From: Selaginella moellendorffii
Taxonomy: Eukaryota; Streptophyta; Lycopodiopsida; Selaginellales; Selaginellaceae
Direction: 5' to 3'
Assembly (NCBI RefSeq): GCF_000143415.4
Contig: NW_003314284.1
Coordinates: forward strand, 1,158,984-1,222,983
DNA: 64,000 nucleotides
Both the position numbers and the translations under genes were made by a program. This document shows, in pieces, positions 54,382 through 64,000 of this stretch. Each line of letters opens with the position of its first letter. Within the stretch, counting starts at the first letter, position 1. Under the pieces are notes generated by a model, which was given only the letters and a program-made list of their open reading frames with translations, was not told the origin of the DNA and did not search any database.

Positions 54382-54761
54382 ACGAAATAAAATGTGAGTG
54401 GCCGATTCCGCGTCGTGGATGCCGTCCGCCAAACCAACGGCTGAGATTCCAATGGCAGGAAATTTGGGGCGTGAGGCGCGCCACCTGGCGAAGAATGATG
54501 ACGTAGATGTGGGTTTCATAGTTAGTAAAAAAAGATTAAATAATTTCTACAAATAATTTACAACAGAAAAAATAATAAATAAAGTTTATTTAAATATTTT
54601 TGATTATTTTATTTTACCTATGACAAGTAATATGTAATGACATATAAGTATTGTATTTTTATTACATATAATATTATAATACACACAATTATATTTTGAT
54701 TGTTATAATAAAATGTAAGACATGCTACATATTCATGCCAGAATCGTAGCTCAGGGGTAGT

Positions 54762-54890
54762 GCTGCTCCCTGTGAGGTTCCACACCAAGAGCTTCCTCTT
54801 GATGCTGGCGAGCCCGCCTTCTCAAAGATCAAGTGCAAGCTTGCCAGCATCAAGATGAAGCGCTTGGCGTGGAACCTCACGGAGAGCAGC
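54762..54890. ncRNA. miRNA-precursor-like hairpin, strand undetermined
   Basis: Two 52-nt arms (54762-54813 and 54839-54890) around a 25-nt loop. Only six positions of 52 depart from Watson-Crick pairing on the plus strand, and two of those are G-U pairs; no bulges are needed. It stands alone in AT-rich sequence while being itself GC-balanced. I do not recognise a known miRNA in either arm. A tRNA-type box A (TAGCTCAGGGG, 54747-54757) lies immediately upstream, so a Pol III or SINE-derived origin is possible. A short inverted transposon remnant is the main alternative. Confidence 0.45.
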
Positions 54891-56179
54891 AAAGTTAACG
54901 AGATATCTTAGAAAATGTGATGTTATTGTCATTGAGATTTTAGTAACTCCTTTTGCATGCAATTTGTGGGTATGGATGCGACACAAAGACTTATTCTGCA
55001 AAGTTTCTTCTCCACTTGGTTATGTGTGTGATTTACAAGCAGTCATATAAGTGTGATATAGACATTAGATTCTTGTGGTTTTCCACCAGGTCGTGATTGA
55101 GTATGAGTGCTTGAGTTAGGGTTTGGACCAGAGTGTAAGTCTGCAGTTGTAGTGATTAAGGGTGTGAATGTTCTCCTCCACAAGCTTTTCCTACCCTTGA
55201 GTTGCATAGCTTTTGGGTATGAGCAATGTGTAAGCCCTAACCCTACTCACTTGGAAAAAAACTTATGTCTATAAATTATTTTGTAAGTCACACATATATA
55301 TTTAAATAATTCAAATACACACCATTTTAAGAGGTGTACTTTCGCATCACATTTTGATTGCCATAGATACACCTCCAAAGAGGTGGGTGTACCTTTGGGT
55401 GATGCTCCCACTTAATTTGCAAAACATAAAATAAATAAATAAATAAAAAACACATGTAATTTCAAGTGTTAAAATAATTGAGTTGTTTGTGACATTAGAA
55501 GCGAGGCCGAGTTAAAAGAGATCTATAGAACTTTTTAGTGCTACACAAAAACTTTTCAAGGCACGGGCATGCATGCCACATATGAATGATCTGAATATTT
55601 CATACAAAATCCATATAAGCACCACATATGCATTCTCGCTGTACGGTGGAAATATTCACTGATGCAAGCAAGATCAAGCACAGAAGGAGCCCAGTGGAAC
55701 ACCAGAGACAATTAAAAAGAAAAAGAGAATCTGCGTACCAGCGGCCACCAATTCACGATTCCGTGGAATCCAAACCACCAGACAAAACCAACCTGTAGCG
55801 CTACTGTGCCTCTGATGCTGTGAATTCCTTGTCATCTTGTGTCGTTCCTTTTTCAAAGAGTCTCAACTGGGAGTCTTCAATCGAGGCTACCATCGGCTTT
55901 GATTATATTCTCGCGATTTATGGTTCTAGCGGATGATAAGGCAAATTATCAGGAGTTTGAGGAGGAGTTGACTTAAAAAAGAGAAAACACTGCTGCCTCC
56001 CTTTGAACACTCAAAAGTACGTTCTGACATTCGAAAACAAAGAAGCTTGTCTGCGCTTTGTAAAGTTGAAAGCTCTTGGTGTCGAATCGTTGTTAAACTT
56101 TGGAGGTGTGATCGAATCGTGAGTTTGTTTGCTACTCGGACACACTTGGCATAAAACAGAGAAAGAGGTCACACTCTAC

Positions 56180-56930
56180 CTCCTCTCAAAGAAAGTAGGT
56201 TCCTCGAGGTTGACAAGAGTGTCATCCACAATGAGCTCCTGTGCGTCACGCAGCCTCCCCGCCCTTGCCAAAGCTGCGATGAGGCAGCAGTACTGCTGCA
56301 GCGTCGGCTCCACGAAATTGTCCGCCACCATTGCCATAAACCACTCTTGGACCTCGTCCACGGTGCCCGTGTAGGCCACCGACGAGAGTAGGCACACGAA
56401 CTTGAGCTCGTCCAGCTTGATCCTGTCGAGCAGCTGGACAGTGGCGTGATGCCCTACGTGGGCAAAGCGGTCTAAGACAGAGTGTCTCTTTCTTGCATTG
56501 AGCTGAAAAGATATTTTGCTCCGCCAATATTCCGTGCTGCACGTATGAACCGATCAGTATTTACAGGCCGAGAATGTGCAATCAAGCGGCTCTTTCGCGC
56601 GTCCAAGATCCCTTTTTTGGGCATTTGCAGCAACAATTGCGGTCCAGGAGACCAGATCCGTTTGAGGCATTTGCTCAAATTCCTCTGTAGCAAAATGTAT
56701 TTGCCTGAGAAAACGTTAGCAAATTCCACACAATGTACGTGGCATATGACTGAAGATATCCTTGGCTTGCACTTTGGGCAAATGCTGGAATCATTGAATC
56801 CAGAAGAAAGACCTCGCATACTCGCCCGCAAGAACAAGTACCGTGCCCATGGCCGAATCGAGCGCAAAGAGGGATCACAAAGTCCCACGTCACGATGACA
56901 TGGCATCCAGCGTGGCATGCCCCCATGCCA
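56180..56930 (-). pseudogene. PPR pseudogene
   Basis: Repeat-like pieces remain in changing frames: FEQMPQTDLVSWTAIVAANA (about 56610-56680), GGAKYLFSSMQERD (near 56500) and a C-terminal piece VDEVQEWFMAMVADNFVEPT followed by LIAALARAGRLRDAQELI (56230-56370). They are collinear with the end of an S-type PPR protein. Frameshifts and stops break the frame at least three times. Confidence 0.75.
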
Positions 56931-57070
56931 ATATTATAATGGGCATATGTGGAATAATCCTGTAACGAAAGGAAATATACAAATAAAACTTGCAAAAGGA
57001 AAAATAAAATTCGATTGGCTACTTTTTACAACTAGGAAAAAAGATTTCAATTAACTAAGGAAAACTAGAT

Positions 57071-57787
57071 TCATCGAATGAAACCCATCTCTCGCAGCAG
57101 CTTCTCGTCGTTGAGTCTAACCTTGGGGCCCTGGCAGGGATTGCAGCGGTACCGCGGCTGCGATATGCATTGGTTGTTGAAATCGTTGTACTTCATACCC
57201 TCGCCACACGTCGGGCAGGGTGGCTGGATGGAGCGCGCCACCTCCTTCTCCGCCTCACTGGGAGGGTTCCGGTGCACCGGCTTGAACCCCGACCCGGCCA
57301 CTCCAGTCGGACGCCCCCGCTTCCTAGCCGGGGCCGAGACCGCGGCGTTACTAGTGCTAGCCACCTTTGCATGGCCCAAGTTCTTGGCTTTTCCCACTGG
57401 GCACCTCGGCTGCGGAGCGCATGGATTTGGGCTCCCCTGTTGCGTCATCGCGTATGGGTTTATCCCGTCTTGTTCTACCATGGTGTACGTATACTGGAGG
57501 TCGTCGACGTAGTTGGAACGCCACTGGAGAGGCTGGACGACGTAGGGCTGCGGCTGCTGCGTCTGGAGGAACTCGAGGGCGCCCGGGAGGAGGTCCGCGG
57601 CACAGCCCTGCTCGGTGCCCACTCCAAAGTCGTAGAGTACCTCGCCATCGCCAAGTTGATCTTGATCCGATGCAGGCAGTGGCGCAAGGCTCTGGTCATC
57701 GAAAAGGCCCGTCGTCCAGCAGCCCGAGACGTCGAAAGCATGATCGTTGCACAGCTCGCCTGCTAACAACACGTCCTGGCAATTCAT
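57071..57787 (-). CDS. Dof-like zinc-finger protein with AT-hook-like motif
   Basis: Intronless, 238 residues. The C-terminal region has a four-Cys motif CPTCGEGMKYNDFNNQCISQ followed by PRYRCNPC, that is C-x2-C-x20-C-x2-C. Dof domains have C-x2-C-x21-C-x2-C, and the QPRYxC part is shared almost exactly, but the basic and Trp-containing region that follows in true Dof domains is missing. Before it lies RKRGRPTG, an AT-hook-like basic motif. The N-terminus is acidic and Gln-rich, as in activation domains. Probably a nuclear DNA-binding protein, divergent from or only analogous to Dof. A TATATATA run begins only about 25 nt upstream of this ATG, so the leader is very short or transcription starts farther away. 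Confidence 0.68.
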   Translation of the reverse strand: MNCQDVLLAGELCNDHAFDVSGCWTTGLFDDQSLAPLPASDQDQLGDGEVLYDFGVGTEQGCAADLLPGALEFLQTQQPQPYVVQPLQWRSNYVDDLQYTYTMVEQDGINPYAMTQQGSPNPCAPQPRCPVGKAKNLGHAKVASTSNAAVSAPARKRGRPTGVAGSGFKPVHRNPPSEAEKEVARSIQPPCPTCGEGMKYNDFNNQCISQPRYRCNPCQGPKVRLNDEKLLREMGFIR

Positions 57788-57887
57788 CCTTTAAAGAACC
57801 CTAAAAGAAATATATATGTATATATAGACAATATCGCCTTTACGAATATAAAGCATCGCAAAAGGCAACCCTGGTCAAAACGTTGAC

Positions 57888-57959
57888 GGGGCATTCCGAG
57901 AATTGAACTCGGGACCTCTCGCACCCGAAGCGAGAATCATACCACTAGACCAAATGCCC
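57888..57959 (-). tRNA. tRNA-Pro (anticodon CGG)
   Basis: 72 nt without an intron. The acceptor stem GGGCATT pairs with AATGCCC. The D arm contains GGTCTAGTGGTAT. The anticodon stem CTCGC/GCGAG encloses loop TTCGGGT, giving anticodon CGG. The T arm is CCGAG-TTCAATT-CTCGG. Discriminator base C. All arms fold, so it looks functional. Confidence 0.95.
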
Positions 57960-58133
57960 ATTAATGACAAGCATCTGATTTAATGGCTGTTAAAGTCAAG
58001 CACTTCAAATAGTGTGGATAGAAGAGATAAGGGGAGGGGCCGCGCGACATGGATTCTCCTTCCAGGGATGGAATCTTGGAGATTCACTTGTAGGGCATCG
58101 CTAGGGTTCTTCGCTTAGGCGGCATTGCTTGAG

Positions 58134-60059
58134 ATGAGCCAGGGCATGCCGTGTTTGCGCTCGTCTAATCAGCTCTATGCTCGGCCAGCGCCCACCCATG
58201 ATCGGATAGCGAGGAGCCATCGAAATCTCTCGCCAGGTACCTGTAGGAAGGTCCTAGTGTTAGAATCTAGCAGCAGCAGCAGGGATTATGGAGGAGCAGT
58301 GGTGGTCTCGATCTCTAGCCGCCGCTGGAGCTGCTGGAATGGCCAGAGGATCCGAGAATTGGTTGCCAGATCGTCGTCGTCGCTGGAGGGGGAGCTCCAC
58401 GGCAGCAGCGAAGCCGCGGAGGAGGATATTTCGCTCAAGAAACCGGTGAATGGGGGATTTCAAGGCATGGCCGAGGCGTTTGGGATCTCGCCAAGGACGG
58501 CCACGGCAATCACTCTGGGCATCTCGGTGGCTGCGCTCGTCGCTCCCTCCTTCATGCGTCCATTCCTCCTCGCCACCACGACGAAGGCCAAAGCTCTCAC
58601 CCTCGTCACGCTGCTGTGTGGCTTCTACATGGCCTGGAACATTGGCGCCAACGACGTCGCCAACGCCATGGGCACCTCGGTTGGATCCGGCGCTCTCACT
58701 CTCCGCCAGGCCGTGCTCACCGCCTCCATCCTCGAGTTCGCCGGGGCTTTCATGGTTGGCTCTCACGTAAGCGAGACCATGCAGAAGATCTTGGTGCCCG
58801 GGACCTTTGCTGGGAACGATAGCTTGCTCTTTTCTGGGATGCTCTCATCTCTCGCCGCCGCTGGCTCCTGGCTCCAAGTAAGTTCTCCTCTCTCGTTTTG
58901 CTCATCGTTTTCTACTCTCATTTCTCTGTTAGTGAGCACTCCACTCCAAAATATATGAAACAGGTTGCCTCCTACTGTGGCTGGCCGGTGTCGACGACGC
59001 ACTGCATCATCGGCTCGCTTGTTGGGTTTGGACTCGTCTATGGTGGCGTGAATGCGGTTTACTGGAAGTCCCTGGCTCGCGTCGTCTCCTCGTGGATTAT
59101 CTCTCCGCTTTTGGGAGGCTTGGTCTCTTACGGTGTCTACAAGTGCATCAGAACGGTGAGTTCGACTTAGTTTGTTTGCGTTGTTCTAATTGTTGTTTTT
59201 TTTTTTTGTTTTTTTTTTCTAGTTCGTGTATAGCGCACCACATCCAGGTGTAGCAGCAGCACGAGCAGCTCCCATCGCTGTGTTTGTGGGAGTTTTAGCC
59301 TTCTCTGTCACGGCTTTACCCGTCCACGGCAGCTCTCTCGTGATGGCAGCGGAAGCCATTGGTCTCGGAGCTTTGGGAGCTCTTATCATCAACTTGATCA
59401 TTCGTCGACAACTCGGTGGTCTCATCGGCGAGTTTTGCGATATCCCCGTCAAAGAGAGCTCCGCAGGTGGAGCACCAGCGGCAGCGTCACTCCGGAAGAT
59501 TAGCTTCACGGACAGGATCGAAGGTCCCACGGGAACACAGCTCCAGATCGTCTACACCGTCTTTGGCTACCTCCAAGTCCTGTCAGCGTGCTTCATGTCG
59601 TTCGCTCACGGAGCCAACGACGTCGCCAACGCAATCGGCCCGATCTCTGGAGCTCTGGCAATTCTCCACGGCTCCAAGGCAGTGACCGCGGCGGTGTCGA
59701 CACAGGTGCTTGCGTGGGGTGGCTTTGGGATCGTGGCCGGCCTGCTGGTGTGGGGATACAGAGTTATCGCGACCATCGGCAACAAGATCACGGAGCTGAC
59801 TCCTACGAGAGGATTCGCGGCGGAGTTTGCCGCTGCCAGTGTCGTGGTTGGAGCATCGAGGCTGGGACTCCCAATCTCCGCGACTCACACTCTGGTCGGC
59901 GCTGTCATGGGTGTTGGATTCGCTAGAGGACTCAACAGTGTCCGCGGCGAGACAGTCCGGGAGATCGTCGCTTCGTGGGTGGTGACGATCCCGGTTGGAG
60001 CTCTCCTCACCGTGCTCTACACGAGTTTGTTCCGGCTCCTCGTTCCTTCCCTGGCGTGA
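58134..60059 (+). CDS. PHT2;1: Plastid inorganic phosphate transporter, PiT family
   Basis: Three exons in phase: 58134..58877, 58964..59155, 59223..60059, 590 residues. Imports phosphate into plastids, coupled to protons or sodium. An N-terminal plastid transit region (Ser/Arg-rich, to about residue 100) precedes a duplicated membrane domain. The PiT signature GANDVANA occurs in both halves (near residues 171 and 441), and WPVSTTHCIIG and LPISATHTLVGAV are the matching inner-loop motifs. About 12 membrane helices flank a central hydrophilic loop (KESSAGGAPAAASLRKISF). Length matches Arabidopsis PHT2;1 (about 590). I chose ATG 58134 as the first Met in frame. Confidence 0.94.
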
Positions 60060-60227
60060 GTGGGCGATCGAAGGGAAGAGAAAGTAAGGTGGAAGAAGAA
60101 CTCCAGAGAACTCGGAAGAACATAGCGATGGAATGGAAGAATAACTCCGAAGAACCTTTTGTCAGGAATATTTACATTGAATTTATACTATGTATATTTA
60201 CAAATCAAGCGATGATCTTTGGTGATG

Positions 60228-61343
60228 TTACAATGCCATGAAGCGTCGCTCTTCCAGATCTCGGTCCTCTTCGCGGCTCTCTTCCAGCTGAGGCTCTGGA
60301 GCCTGGAACTCCGGCGCATCCAGATCCGCCAGGTTCTTCAAATCCACCACCGACAGCTCCGTTAATCTCTTCACCACCAAGTCCGCCGCCCCGAGCTCAA
60401 ACACCGGATGCGTCCCCGCCACCGCCACGCACTTCATCCGCGCGTCATGCGCCGCCTCCACGCTCGAGTTGGAGCTCCCAAACACTATACACCGCTCGGG
60501 GATGAATCCCAGCCTCTCCGCCGCGTAGAGGAACATCTCCGGATCCGGCTTGCCGCGGTACACGTCCTCCGCCGCCACCACCTCGTCGAAGAATCCCTCC
60601 ATCCCCACCGCCTCGATCGCCCGCTCGGTGATCCTCCGCGGCCTCGTCGACGCCACGGAGATTGGAACCTTGTATCGCTTGAGCGCCTGGACGAAGTCCC
60701 GCGATCCGGGGAGGAGCCTGTAAGTTCCTCGTTGCATGTACTGGTAGAGATCCTCCTTGCGCTTGGCCATCCTCTTGATGTGCTGGAAATCGCGGCTCCA
60801 GCACAGGACCTCGGAGATGGCCTGCTCGTTCTTCATCCCCGCCGCGCGCTTGAGAAGGAATGCCGGCGGGAGGCTCTTGCCTTCCTCCTCCGCGATGGCC
60901 CTCCAGGCCTTTCTATCGAGGCTGAGATCCTCCTCCACGACCACGCCCTCCCACTCCATGATCACGCCCAGCCATCCACAGCCCATGCGCTCGCGCCGGA
61001 GTAGCGGATTGTTGAGCGAGGCATCGTCGGCGCGGTTCCTTGGGGACGGCGCCGCCACAAAGGATTGCTCCAGGTGCTCGCGGCGGCTGTCCCTGCTGGG
61101 CACGAACGCCTCTTGCGTGGCCGCCATTGCCATTGCTGCCGATATCACTGTAGCTCCTCTCCTTTGCTGGAACCTCTGAGGGCTAATCCCTGGGAAAGAA
61201 CTCGTCGATCGGAGCCTCCCGCGCCCATGGCAAAACTCACAGGATTGAAAGGACTGTTGAGGAGGCAGCGGCGCTGGATCGCTGAGGATGATTCTGCCTG
61301 GAATTCTTCCCAGAATGGCGGCGCCTGTGAGTCCAGCAGCCAT
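60228..61343 (-). CDS. PYRP2: Plastid HAD phosphatase of riboflavin synthesis, PYRP2-like
   Basis: Intronless, 371 residues. The family removes phosphate from 5-amino-6-ribitylamino-uracil phosphate in riboflavin synthesis. An N-terminal plastid transit region (to about residue 70) precedes the HAD domain. Family sequence: GCGWLGVIMEWEG (residues 121-133), MKNEQAISEVLCWSRD, AAEDVYRGKPDPEMFLYAAE, IPERCIVFGSSNSSVEAAHD and ELSVVDLKNLADLDAPE. HAD motif I normally has DxD; here it is EWE (130-132), which I also remember from the Arabidopsis PyrP2 protein, so it is a subfamily trait and not damage. The Lys of motif III and the acidic residues of motif IV are present. It diverges from the VPS50 gene across about 620 nt. 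Confidence 0.9.
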   Translation of the reverse strand: MAAGLTGAAILGRIPGRIILSDPAPLPPQQSFQSCEFCHGRGRLRSTSSFPGISPQRFQQRRGATVISAAMAMAATQEAFVPSRDSRREHLEQSFVAAPSPRNRADDASLNNPLLRRERMGCGWLGVIMEWEGVVVEEDLSLDRKAWRAIAEEEGKSLPPAFLLKRAAGMKNEQAISEVLCWSRDFQHIKRMAKRKEDLYQYMQRGTYRLLPGSRDFVQALKRYKVPISVASTRPRRITERAIEAVGMEGFFDEVVAAEDVYRGKPDPEMFLYAAERLGFIPERCIVFGSSNSSVEAAHDARMKCVAVAGTHPVFELGAADLVVKRLTELSVVDLKNLADLDAPEFQAPEPQLEESREEDRDLEERRFMAL

Positions 61344-61963
61344 AATTCAGCAGCAATGGCAAGGCGCAGCTGGTCGCGACTAGATCTGTGCAAGGGACGC
61401 AAACACGTCTCCTCCGCGTCAAGAACCCTAAAATACGAATAAATGGAAAGATCTTTTATTTCTTGCGCTTACGTGGACCATGGGATTTGCGACAGATGGC
61501 AGCATATTTTTCCTTCCTTAACATTCCTAATCTTTATTTTATTGGGAAACGGTTAATTATTGCTTTATGGGATTCGAACCAGTGACTGGGTCTCCCCTGG
61601 CATTGCTGTGGTGCCTCTTGCATAGGTGAGACCTTTCGTTTTTCGCCGGGAAGGACGAGGATTTTGGCGGCTGCCAACCCTAGGCGCTACAGTGTCGTGT
61701 GGATCTCCCCGAGAAGCGATGCCTTCTTTTACCCTAGGTTCTGCATTGATGGCGCCAGGATCGTAAATCTCGGCGCATGGATTCCAGGGAGCTGGATCTG
61801 CCTCGGTGAAGCTGGGAAATCGATCAGAGATGAGTTTTAGCAGCAAATTTTGGGATATTTTGAGGGGCAGGGATGCATGGAGCTGGATCTAGGCTGAAAA
61901 TCCAGCTGAGGCGCTGGCATTACAATTGGGGAGCACAATGTGATCGTCTTCGCACAGGGAAGC
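61344..61963. promoter_or_regulatory. Shared upstream region of PYRP2 and VPS50
   Basis: 620 nt between two divergent genes, probably carrying both promoters. On the minus strand a TGGTTCGAATC sequence (61570-61580) resembles a tRNA-type box B. Upstream of it is SINE-like sequence rather than a foldable tRNA. No TATA box could be assigned to either gene. Confidence 0.4.
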
Positions 61964-64000
61964 ATGGATTTCAAGAATATCGGGGAGAAGTTCCTCCAGT
62001 CTGTGAAAGCTGGACGAGCTCGGAGTTTTATACTGTCTTCCTCTTCGGACAGGCCCGAGGTTTGATAAATTCGTCCAGATCTTTTGAACGACGTGTGTGG
62101 ACTCTACTTTGCCAGATCCCCGCCAGGGCTGCGGCTGCTGCGGCTATTGCCAAGAGCATCGCTGCTACCCCTCCTCATGATCGTCTTTCGATCGCATCAA
62201 CCTCTGGAGAGACGCCCTCGGTGTACAGTGCGAAGAAGAGAGGTGAAATTGCGGAACCTCTCGAAGAAGAGTATTTCGAAAAGGCGAGCAAAGCTTCACT
62301 GGCAAATCAGTGTTACTGAACGTTTCGATCTATTTTCCAGGACTTCGATCCGGTGAGATATCTTCTGGAGCACTTACCCGAGCAACCAACTCAAGAGTTT
62401 TTCGAAAACAAGGTTAAGTGAATACCGCTTTTTCTTTCGACAGCTCGTTCTATATAGTTGCCTTGAAACTCTTTCAGGTATCTCAAAGGATGTTGCAGCT
62501 TGATGATATAACGGAGAAACTTTCAATTCAGGTTATGGAACATCACGAAGAAATGGGTTTGTGCCAGTGTGGATCATGTTGCTGTTCTTACTGACTGTTA
62601 TATGCAGTGAAAGGAATGCAAATGGTCACTGAAGTGGAGAAAGATCTACAAGTCTCAAAAATCATATGTAAGGTACTTCTCGTTGCGTAATAGTTGAACT
62701 ATATTTTCTGACCGAGAAACATCTATTTTAGAATGGTCGCAGGCGTTTGTCTCTTGCAATACATGAAGTCTCTCAAGACCTTGTAGTCGCTGGAAACGTT
62801 CGGAAGAAACAGGTTCTAATGGTACGTTTTCTCTGTATTTTCTGTTGTCATACAATACTAATATGATTAACACCGAATGTCTAGGATATGCTTCCTATTC
62901 TAGAAAGAATACAACATGCAATAGACATCAAGTCCCGGCTAGACAGCACCATTGAGGAAGGCAATTACGGCAAAGTAAGCTGTTTCCACTTCAAATTTGC
63001 ACTTTGATGATTAATTTCTGAATTTGAAGGCGCTACAAATGTGCTCAGAGTGTTTACAACTTCTTGAAGAAATGTCGGGGCTTGCAGCTGTGCAGGACAT
63101 GAATCATAGTATCGAGGTGAGAACTGCTCTTGCACAAGTTGTAACTCATGTATAAGTGTTTTTCATTTTCACAGGAATGGTTGCAAAAAACTATTGTAAA
63201 GGTCGATGAAGTTCTACTTGATGTTTGTAGACAGTTCAACGTTGAAAAATATATGACGGTATAACTTTTTCGTCTCTTTTCACGCCGCTGATGCTTATGA
63301 TTGCAGGTTATTGACGCGTATGCCATGATAGACGATATTCCAGGACTCTCTGATAAGACACAAACTTTTTATGCTCAGATCATTGTAGCAAGGACACATT
63401 CGGTCCTGAAGGAGTATCTACCTCAGGTTTATTTTGCCTACTACATTATGTATGCCTTATTTGACGTTCCTTGCACAGACAGACGAATTACAAGCAGCTC
63501 AGAGAAGGGGAAGGTGAGCAGACAGGAACTAAGGTGTCATTTAACATTCGGATATTTTTCAGATTACCATACAATGATCTATGCTTGAGATTGCCAGACA
63601 CTAGTTACCGTCCCTGCCTTTTCAAACTCTGGAACTACTCTATGATATACTATGCTCTTATTTCCGAATGATGGCGTGCGATTGGAAACTTCAGGTTTGA
63701 ATTGAATTTTACATGCTTCTGAACGTAGAATTTTTTACTTTTTAGACATCAGCTGTATCCAACGGTGTGCTTCACCGGAGCCGTAGCCAAGGAAGCTTGA
63801 GTCAGCCTGTTCAAGCAGCGCACCGTCATAGCTCGTCCCTGGAGTCAGGAACAAAAGACGATTCTGTCAGTGGAAGGATGCAAAATGGACCAGCATTAAC
63901 TGAAGATATGCTGGATTCTAGAAACAGGCTGCGGATGGAGGTGGCACGAGCGGTTGGGAAAGGGCTAGAAAAGGGGAGGAAGACTGTCTGGGAGCTTGCT
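61964..64000 (+). CDS. VPS50: VPS50/syndetin (CCDC132) homologue, 5' part; frameshift near 63620
   Basis: EARP-complex subunit that tethers endosomal recycling vesicles. Thirteen exons: 61964..62059, 62116..62283, 62341..62412, 62478..62556, 62608..62672, 62732..62821, 62885..62974, 63030..63116, 63175..63258, 63307..63426, 63479..63513, 63563..63694, 63746..>64000. Family landmarks: SDRPE joined to IPARAAAAAAIA, DFDPVRYLLEHLP, VMEHHEEM joined to VKGMQMVTEVEKDLQV, NGRRRLSLA, and IDAYAMIDDIPGLSDKTQTF. The intron after exon 2 has a GC donor (62284). Exons 11 and 12 together are one base short of a whole number of codons. Translation reads SYRPCL and then, one frame away, QTLELLYDILCSYFRMM, so one base seems missing at the T run 63619-63622. 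The gene runs off the window. Confidence 0.9.

Larger units (their letters stand above)
54312..56179. other. PDH promoter and AT-rich intergenic region
   Basis: The PDH promoter lies next to 54312. From 54520 the sequence is AT-rich and apparently gene-free apart from the hairpin at 54762-54890. Around 55320-55400 phrases like AGAGGTGTAC and GGTGGGTGTACC recur on both strands. I saw nothing else that could be named. Confidence 0.45.

Noticed and set aside
61550..61660. Possible tRNA on the minus strand with GGTTCGAATC
   Set aside because: No acceptor or anticodon stem can be formed around it; at most a SINE remnant.
1..64000. CRISPR array or prokaryotic defence island
   Set aside because: Tandem repeats present are minisatellites without unique spacers, and all genes are eukaryotic with introns.

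Overview
This window looks like nuclear DNA of a vascular plant, most probably a lycophyte close to Selaginella moellendorffii. The evidence is plant-only gene families (SPARK-type receptor kinase, PLATZ, DUF1639, plastid phosphate transporter, plastid pyruvate dehydrogenase E1-alpha, E-class PPR proteins), introns that are almost all 45-65 nt, tightly packed genes, and GC-rich genes separated by AT-rich repeat blocks. The species call is an inference.

Layout. 1-9931: UPL3-type HECT ubiquitin ligase (its 3' end lies beyond the window), a DUF1639 protein and an F-box/LRR protein, all on the minus strand. 9932-25694: a repeat block holding a complete non-autonomous LTR retrotransposon (10747-18091; TCATT target duplication, initiator-Met-tRNA primer site, minisatellite inside each LTR), a 5S-rRNA-derived Cassandra-like sequence (about 19190-19477) and a related solo LTR (21786-22945). 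25695-33888: U-box/ARM E3 ligase, VTT/DedA membrane protein, gankyrin-like ankyrin protein, SPARK receptor kinase, intronless PLATZ protein and a secreted aegerolysin-family protein. 33889-43504: a second AT-rich block with a decayed Mutator-type transposase, a 100-N assembly gap, a 2.8-kb imperfect inverted repeat and decayed relatives of the first repeat block. 43505-50144: two head-to-head S-type PPR genes and a gulonolactone-oxidase-like secreted flavoprotein. 50145-57070: a broken Crinkler-type kinase-like pseudogene, plastid PDH E1-alpha, an AT-rich stretch with a miRNA-like hairpin, and a PPR pseudogene. 57071-64000: a Dof-like zinc-finger protein, tRNA-Pro(CGG), plastid phosphate transporter PHT2;1, riboflavin-pathway phosphatase PYRP2 and the 5' part of VPS50/syndetin, which carries an apparent 1-nt frameshift.

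This is an ordinary eukaryotic gene neighbourhood with no operon logic. Several genes serve the plastid (PDH E1-alpha, PHT2;1, PYRP2) or protein turnover (UPL3, F-box, U-box, gankyrin). The least ordinary signals are the retrotransposon family with a minisatellite in its LTR and a tRNA-arm-like hairpin cluster in a non-coding interior, the 5S-derived element, the long inverted repeat, the compact hairpin at 54762-54890, the aegerolysin gene, and three GC-AG introns among short GT-AG ones. All exon joins were worked out by eye from splice consensus, reading phase and remembered family sequences; no database search was run.
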